Assembly (NCBI GenBank): GCA_019751475.1
Contig: JAIENH010000673.1
Coordinates: 1 to 9,897 of the forward strand
Reading direction: 5' to 3'
Length of the DNA: 9,897 nucleotides
DNA from: Cyclobacteriaceae bacterium
Lineage (GTDB): Bacteria; Bacteroidota; Bacteroidia; Cytophagales; Cyclobacteriaceae
The stretch's first letter is position 1. Every line of letters begins with the position of its first letter. The position numbers and the translations under genes are program-made. The notes beneath the pieces were generated by a model. The model was not told where the DNA came from. It worked only from the letters and a program-made list of their open reading frames with translations, and did not search any database. This document shows, in pieces, positions 6,615-9,897 of this stretch.

Positions 6615-6620
6615 CTCCTT
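6615..6620 (-). promoter_or_regulatory. strong Shine-Dalgarno for lepB
   Basis: The minus strand reads AAGGAG, then ATACT, then the lepB ATG: a near-perfect Shine-Dalgarno with a 5-base spacer. It stands out because none of the other genes in the window has a recognisable one, as is usual in Bacteroidota. It fixes the lepB start. Confidence 0.7.
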
Positions 6621-6657
6621 AAAAAAGTCCCGCAAATAAAAGTAAAATTATCCGAAG

Positions 6658-7368
6658 TCAGAATTTGAGGAATTGATCCATGCCCAGCACGCCTTTCTGT
6701 GAGGGCAGCCATTCGGCCACCAATACAGCACCCAAGGCAAAGCCTTCGCGTGAATGTGCGGTGTGTCTGATTTCAATATCATCGATTGACGATTGATACT
6801 TCACGGTGTGGGTGCCAGGGGCGGGGTCTTCGCGATAAGATCGTATCACGAGATCGTTCGGATTTTGAGTCTCGCCTTTTGCCCATTGCTTTTTTCGCGA
6901 CAGATTTTTGATCACGCCTTCCGCCAGGGTAATGGCCGTGCCGCTGGGCGCGTCTTTCTTTTGGGTATGGTGAATTTCATCAATACTCACATCGTAAGCA
7001 GGTTGTTGCTGCATCATGCGTGCAAGTTGTTCATTCAATTTAAAGAAGAGATTCACACCCAGGCTGTAGTTGGAAGCATAGAAGAACGAGCCATTCTTAG
7101 TACGACAGTAATCATCAACTTCGGGTTTGTGCTGAAGCCAGCCTGTTGTGCCAGAAAGTACCGGAATTCCGTTATCCAGGCACAACGTGATATTGCGCTT
7201 GGCTGACTCCGGCATCGTAAACTCAATAGCCACATCCACGGGCGTGGCAAAATCAAATGACAAGCCTATGCTTGGATCAATTTTACCAACGATGCTGTGC
7301 TTTCTCGAGAGCGCAACGGATTCAATAGCCTTGCCCATCTTACCGTAACCAACCAGGAGTATACGCAT
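6658..7368 (-). CDS. dapB: 4-hydroxy-tetrahydrodipicolinate reductase
   Basis: A 236-residue cytoplasmic enzyme that reduces the product of DapA with NAD(P)H in the diaminopimelate/lysine pathway, feeding peptidoglycan synthesis. The nucleotide-binding loop is GYGKMG (7-12); GTTGW is at 73-77; SNYSLGVNLFF (99-109) and the active-site signature EIHHTQKKDAPSGTA (131-145) with H133, H134 and K137 are present. It is a little shorter than E. coli DapB (273), and the part following the glycine-rich loop is compact, as in other Bacteroidota forms. It starts three bases after the DUF5683 stop, so the two are almost certainly co-transcribed. No lysine riboswitch lies before it, which fits its internal operon position. 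It ends in TGA. Confidence 0.96.
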   Translation of the reverse strand: MRILLVGYGKMGKAIESVALSRKHSIVGKIDPSIGLSFDFATPVDVAIEFTMPESAKRNITLCLDNGIPVLSGTTGWLQHKPEVDDYCRTKNGSFFYASNYSLGVNLFFKLNEQLARMMQQQPAYDVSIDEIHHTQKKDAPSGTAITLAEGVIKNLSRKKQWAKGETQNPNDLVIRSYREDPAPGTHTVKYQSSIDDIEIRHTAHSREGFALGAVLVAEWLPSQKGVLGMDQFLKF

Positions 7369-7371
7369 GTA

Positions 7372-7968
7372 TTAAAATTTAAGTACCAGCAATACGCCAG
7401 ATGTGCGGCCAATCAAAGCGTTCTGTTCAATGTTTGGTTCTACTCGGACTTTCAACTGCGGATTCAACTTGAACTCCATAAGATGGGCATCTACATGAGC
7501 ATCTATAAATTGTAGTACATACCAGAATCCGGTAAGTACGATAAAGTAATCGCGTTGACGCCTATAGTTTTCGATTTGGTTTCGGAGTTGGGTAACATTT
7601 AGCCCACTCGGAGCTTTGGAGGTGGGATCGTTAAGAAGACCAAAAAGCTCACCCTTGTATTGATTATAGAAAGTGTTATACGTTGAAGCAAGATAGCCAA
7701 GCATGAAAAACCCTCCGTAGACAATTGGCAGCTTCCAATATTTTTTATTGTACACTTGGCCCATGCCTGGTAGAATAGCGGAGTAAAGTAATGCTTTGCG
7801 TGGATTAAAACGTTTAGCATACGTTTCAATGGTGATGACGCGTTTGCCCTCTATCGTTTGGACCGTATCGGCTTTCGCCTTTGCGGAATCTATTTCAACT
7901 TCTACTTCCTGAGCTACCAGTGAAATTGAAGCGAGGTAAAAAATAAGGACGGAGATAAACCGCACCAT
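7372..7968 (-). CDS. DUF5683 domain membrane protein
   Basis: A 198-residue protein of unknown function. Residues 1-19 form a signal peptide (MVRFISVLIFYLASISLVAQ, likely cut near A19), followed by an acidic linker (20-45). The conserved DUF5683 core starts at FNPRKALLYSAILPGMGQVY (54-73), continues KKYWKLPIVYGGFFMLGYL with a membrane segment at about 81-95, and has a second hydrophobic segment at about 141-155 before DAHVDAHL (156-163). The position between parB and dapB is a common Bacteroidota arrangement, but this does not by itself show a role in segregation or lysine synthesis. It begins five bases after the parB stop and ends three bases before the dapB ATG. It has no Shine-Dalgarno, so coupling with parB translation is likely. 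Confidence 0.88.
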   Translation of the reverse strand: MVRFISVLIFYLASISLVAQEVEVEIDSAKAKADTVQTIEGKRVITIETYAKRFNPRKALLYSAILPGMGQVYNKKYWKLPIVYGGFFMLGYLASTYNTFYNQYKGELFGLLNDPTSKAPSGLNVTQLRNQIENYRRQRDYFIVLTGFWYVLQFIDAHVDAHLMEFKLNPQLKVRVEPNIEQNALIGRTSGVLLVLKF

Positions 7969-7973
7969 AATTC

Positions 7974-8828
7974 TTAAAGCTTGAAAATATCGAGTATCCG
8001 GTTGAGGTCTTCAATGGACAAGAAAGGGATTTTTATTTCGCCCTTCCGGCCATCGCCCGATACAGTAACTTTCGTGCCAAAGTGTGTTGACAGCTTACCC
8101 TGAAGCTGACTTATCTCCCGTGAGGATGCCGTGGTGCCAGGCTTTGGGGTCAATTCTGTTTTAACTTTGTTCTTCGACATACTGCGCACCAGTTCCTCTA
8201 CCTGCCGTACGGATAAATCTTCCTGGATAGTCCGCTTGAAGATGATCAATTGGATATCCGGACTTTCAATGCTGATGATGGCTCTGGCGTGGCCCATAGA
8301 AAGTTTGTTGTCGCGCAAGGCAATCTGGATATCAGGCGGAAGTTTGAGTAAACGTAGATAGTTGGTAACGGTCGAGCGATTCTTTCCTACCCGGTCGCCC
8401 AACTCTTCCTGTTTCAGGTTACACTCAGTCAATAATCGTTGATAGCTCAACGCAATTTCAATTGGGTTGAGATTTTCCCGCTGAATGTTTTCTATCAACG
8501 ACATCTCCAGCATTTGCTGGTCATCTGCCGAACGCACATAAGCAGGGATTGACTTTAGACCTGCCAACTTCGAAGCCTGAAATCTTCGCTCTCCAGATAT
8601 TAACTGATATTGATTGCGAGCCAGTTTGCGAACGGTGATCGGCTGGATGATGCCATGCACTTTGATGGAGTCGGCTAATTCGCGTAAAGCTTCCTGATCA
8701 AAATTTTTTCGCGGTTGATATGGATTGACCTCAATATCCGTGATGGGAATTTCATTCATCGGGCCAGTCGAGACCGGTGCCTCCTCCAGTTTCTGTGTTT
8801 CAGGAGTATCGCTGAGCAACGCGCACAA
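7974..8828 (-). CDS. parB: chromosome partitioning protein ParB, start disrupted
   Basis: ParB is a parS-binding CTPase switch that clamps on DNA near the origin and works with ParA. Numbered from the TTG at 8828 (284 residues): NPYQPRKNF (35-43), the CTP-binding box GERRFQA (79-85), ENIQREN (113-119), a helix-turn-helix at about 138-162 (LGDRVGKNRSTVTNYL), and a C-terminal dimerisation domain to 284. The expected start is the ATG at 8853-8855, giving the conserved KKALGRGL head, but codon 2 is TAG (8850-8852). Usable in-frame starts are the TTG at 8828 or the ATG at 8757-8759; both keep the CTP and DNA-binding domains but lose the Lys/Arg-rich N-terminus that stimulates the ParA ATPase in studied systems. 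The head also reads GRGLCALL where GRGLGALL is usual. The gene overlaps parA. Confidence 0.9.
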   Translation of the reverse strand: MCALLSDTPETQKLEEAPVSTGPMNEIPITDIEVNPYQPRKNFDQEALRELADSIKVHGIIQPITVRKLARNQYQLISGERRFQASKLAGLKSIPAYVRSADDQQMLEMSLIENIQRENLNPIEIALSYQRLLTECNLKQEELGDRVGKNRSTVTNYLRLLKLPPDIQIALRDNKLSMGHARAIISIESPDIQLIIFKRTIQEDLSVRQVEELVRSMSKNKVKTELTPKPGTTASSREISQLQGKLSTHFGTKVTVSGDGRKGEIKIPFLSIEDLNRILDIFKL

Positions 8829-9625
8829 ACCGCGGCCGAGGGCTTTCTTCTACATTTACTAAGACCGTTTTTATCAAGTATTTCGTGTGCGAGATTGAGG
8901 TAGGCAATGGCACCCTTGCTCTCGGCATCGTGAACAATCACCGGCAGACCAAAGCTGGGCGACTCGCTGAGCTTCACATTGCGCGGGATGATAGTTTTGA
9001 ATGAGATATTTTTGAAATGTGTTCTTACTTCTTCCACGACTTGGTTGCCCAATGAAGTACGTGAATCATACAGCGTAAGTAGTATGCCTTCAATCTCGAG
9101 TTGTGGATTCAACCGTGTCTGAATGATCTTGATAGTGTTGAGCAATTTACCAAGACCTTCCAACGCAAAGTATTCACATTGCACAGGAATGATAATAGAA
9201 TCAGCTGCTGTTAGTGCATTAATTGTAATTAGCCCAAGCGAAGGTGAGCAGTCTATAATGACAAAGTCATAATCATCTTTTATTTTTTTTAATGCTTCGC
9301 GCATGCGCTCTTCGCGATGGTCAATGTTTACCATTTCCACCTCAGCGCCTACCAAGTCGATGTGTGAAGGAAGCACTTTGAGATATTTTAAATCATTTTG
9401 CACGATGGCCTCATGAATGTTGGCGCCATCTACCATGCATTCGTAGATACTGAGCTTTACGCCCTTCGGGTCGATACCCAATCCGGAAGAGGAGTTGGCC
9501 TGTGGATCGGCATCGAGCAGGAGTGTTTTTTTCTCCAATACCGCGAGGCTGGCAGCCAGGTTAATGGCTGTAGTGGTTTTTCCCACACCTCCTTTTTGAT
9601 TTGCTATAGCAATAATTTTACCCAT
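8756..9625 (-). CDS. parA: chromosome partitioning ATPase ParA (Soj), with C-terminal readthrough extension
   Basis: A deviant-Walker ATPase that binds DNA non-specifically as an ATP dimer and, with ParB, segregates replication origins. KGGVGKTTT (11-19) is the P-loop with signature lysine K11; LLLDADPQAN (35-44) and FVIIDCSPSLG (121-131) with D125 complete the ATPase core; PVQCEYFALEGL is at 147-158. The normal protein should end at residue 257 (DKNGLSK), close to B. subtilis Soj (253), but the expected TGA at 8852-8854 reads TGT. Translation therefore runs 32 more residues through the start of parB in another frame to a TGA at 8756. This tail, rich in Cys and Arg, is unlikely to be natural. 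The first gene of the parA-lepB cluster, it has a promoter-like motif about 57 bases upstream. Confidence 0.95.
   Translation of the reverse strand: MGKIIAIANQKGGVGKTTTAINLAASLAVLEKKTLLLDADPQANSSSGLGIDPKGVKLSIYECMVDGANIHEAIVQNDLKYLKVLPSHIDLVGAEVEMVNIDHREERMREALKKIKDDYDFVIIDCSPSLGLITINALTAADSIIIPVQCEYFALEGLGKLLNTIKIIQTRLNPQLEIEGILLTLYDSRTSLGNQVVEEVRTHFKNISFKTIIPRNVKLSESPSFGLPVIVHDAESKGAIAYLNLAHEILDKNGLSKCRRKPSAAVCARCSAILLKHRNWRRHRSRLAR
8850..8855 (-). other. parA/parB junction with combined stop-loss and nonsense codon
   Basis: The minus strand reads ATG-TAG: the expected parB start codon (8853-8855) followed at once by amber. In the parA frame the same bases read AAA-TGT-AGA. With A instead of T at 8852 (minus strand) they become ATG-AAG-AAG-AAA-GCC for parB and AAA-TGA for parA, the classic ATGA overlap. 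One base thus explains both anomalies. Confidence 0.85.
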
Positions 9626-9682
9626 TTCAGGTCTAAGTGGTTGTAAATCAGATTAAAAAGTAAAGTCTATTTTGGCCGGGGA

Positions 9683-9690
9683 CAAATATA
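9683..9690 (-). promoter_or_regulatory. candidate Bacteroidota -7 element for parA
   Basis: The minus strand reads TATATTTG, an exact fit to TAnnTTTG, ending 57 bases before the parA ATG. The nearest upstream TTTG (9702-9705) is only 11 bases away, shorter than the usual spacing of about 19-21, so the -33 element is absent or degenerate. Confidence 0.4.
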
Positions 9691-9740
9691 AGATAATGAG
9701 TCAAAGACGCGATGCCCTTGCCTCACAATATGCCCTGACT

Positions 9741-9790
9741 CTGACAATTATTTGAACACAAAACAGCGGATGCTGCGTGTCAGTAATTGT
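9741..9790 (-). terminator. dyad downstream of the right-edge gene, possible terminator
   Basis: On the minus strand, just after the TAA at 9793-9795, CAGC-ATCC-GCTG forms a short stem (9764-9775) followed by TTTT. Outer arms can pair in two ways: ACAATTA (9744-9750) with TAATTGT (9784-9790), or CTGACA (9741-9746) with TGTCAG (9778-9783). The position fits a transcript end before the parA promoter, but the core stem is short. Confidence 0.35.
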
Positions 9791-9792
9791 GC

Positions 9793-9897
9793 TTAGTTCT
9801 TCTTCTTGCGGGCTTCCTCACTGGCTTTCATCGCCTCCTCCACAGCACCCTTGTGCTCCGCGGGCTGTGAACGAGGAATGGCCAACACGCGTCCGAA
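9793..9897 (-). CDS. C-terminal end of an unrecognised protein, cut off by window edge
   Basis: The last 34 codons of an open minus-strand frame ending in TAA. The visible part starts FGRVLAIPRSQPAEHKG and ends in a charged, probably helical tail rich in Glu and Ala then Lys (E-E-A-R-K-K-K-N). It is too short for me to assign a family. The codon pattern (G/C-rich third positions, no stops) and a dyad right after the stop support a real gene end. It is transcribed toward parA, but the spacer and the parA promoter-like motif suggest a separate unit. Confidence 0.5.
   Translation of the reverse strand, partial: FGRVLAIPRSQPAEHKGAVEEAMKASEEARKKKN

Larger units (their letters stand above)
9626..9792. 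other. intergenic region upstream of parA
   Basis: About 165 bases without a gene, holding the putative parA promoter and 5' leader (9626-9690) and a dyad-rich 3' region of the gene at the right edge (9741-9790). No parS-like 16-mer palindrome is present. Confidence 0.6.

Noticed and set aside
6425..6712. 95-codon minus-strand frame across the dapB-lepB junction
   Set aside because: It overlaps both confirmed genes in another frame and shows no family features.
7369..7371. Lysine riboswitch before dapB
   Set aside because: Only three bases separate dapB from the preceding gene, so there is no leader that could hold one.

Overview
The window looks like a chromosomal core-genome segment of a member of the Bacteroidota, probably a Cytophagia-type lineage; the exact taxon cannot be read from this sequence. 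The evidence is the gene order parA-parB-DUF5683-dapB-lepB, a Bacteroidota-style signal peptidase I with a long insertion, several promoter-like TAnnTTTG motifs, and the near absence of Shine-Dalgarno sequences. All genes lie on the minus strand except ung. I see no insertion sequence, prophage, CRISPR array, tRNA or rRNA.

Layout, read along the minus strand from right to left. At the right edge is the last 34 codons of an unrecognised gene, then about 165 bases without a gene that hold a dyad and a promoter-like motif. A tight cluster follows: parA (chromosome partition ATPase), parB (CTP-switch/parS-binding partner), a DUF5683 membrane protein, dapB (lysine/diaminopimelate synthesis) and lepB (signal peptidase I). 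lepB meets the opposing ung (uracil-DNA glycosylase) tail to tail with a 19-base overlap. ung is divergent from a second minus-strand group: apaG, an O-methyltransferase-like SAM enzyme, a membrane-anchored coiled-coil protein, a periplasmic S41/C-terminal processing protease, and an alpha/beta hydrolase that runs off the left edge and overlaps the protease gene by one base (TAATG).

Functionally this is housekeeping: chromosome segregation, cell-wall precursor synthesis, secretion and envelope proteolysis, base-excision repair and methyl transfer. I found no new multi-gene system.

The most notable observation is at the parA/parB junction. The base at 8852 both removes the expected TGA stop of parA (reading TGT, adding 32 residues) and puts TAG in as codon 2 of parB. 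Changing this one base (t instead of a on the plus strand) restores a normal ATGA overlap, a 257-residue ParA and a ParB beginning M-K-K-K-A-L-G-R-G-L. It is either a sequencing or assembly error or a real mutation that would cost ParB its ParA-stimulating N-terminus. The second structural oddity is a decayed direct repeat of the last ~50 bases of the coiled-coil gene, separated from the original by a pair of related hairpins.
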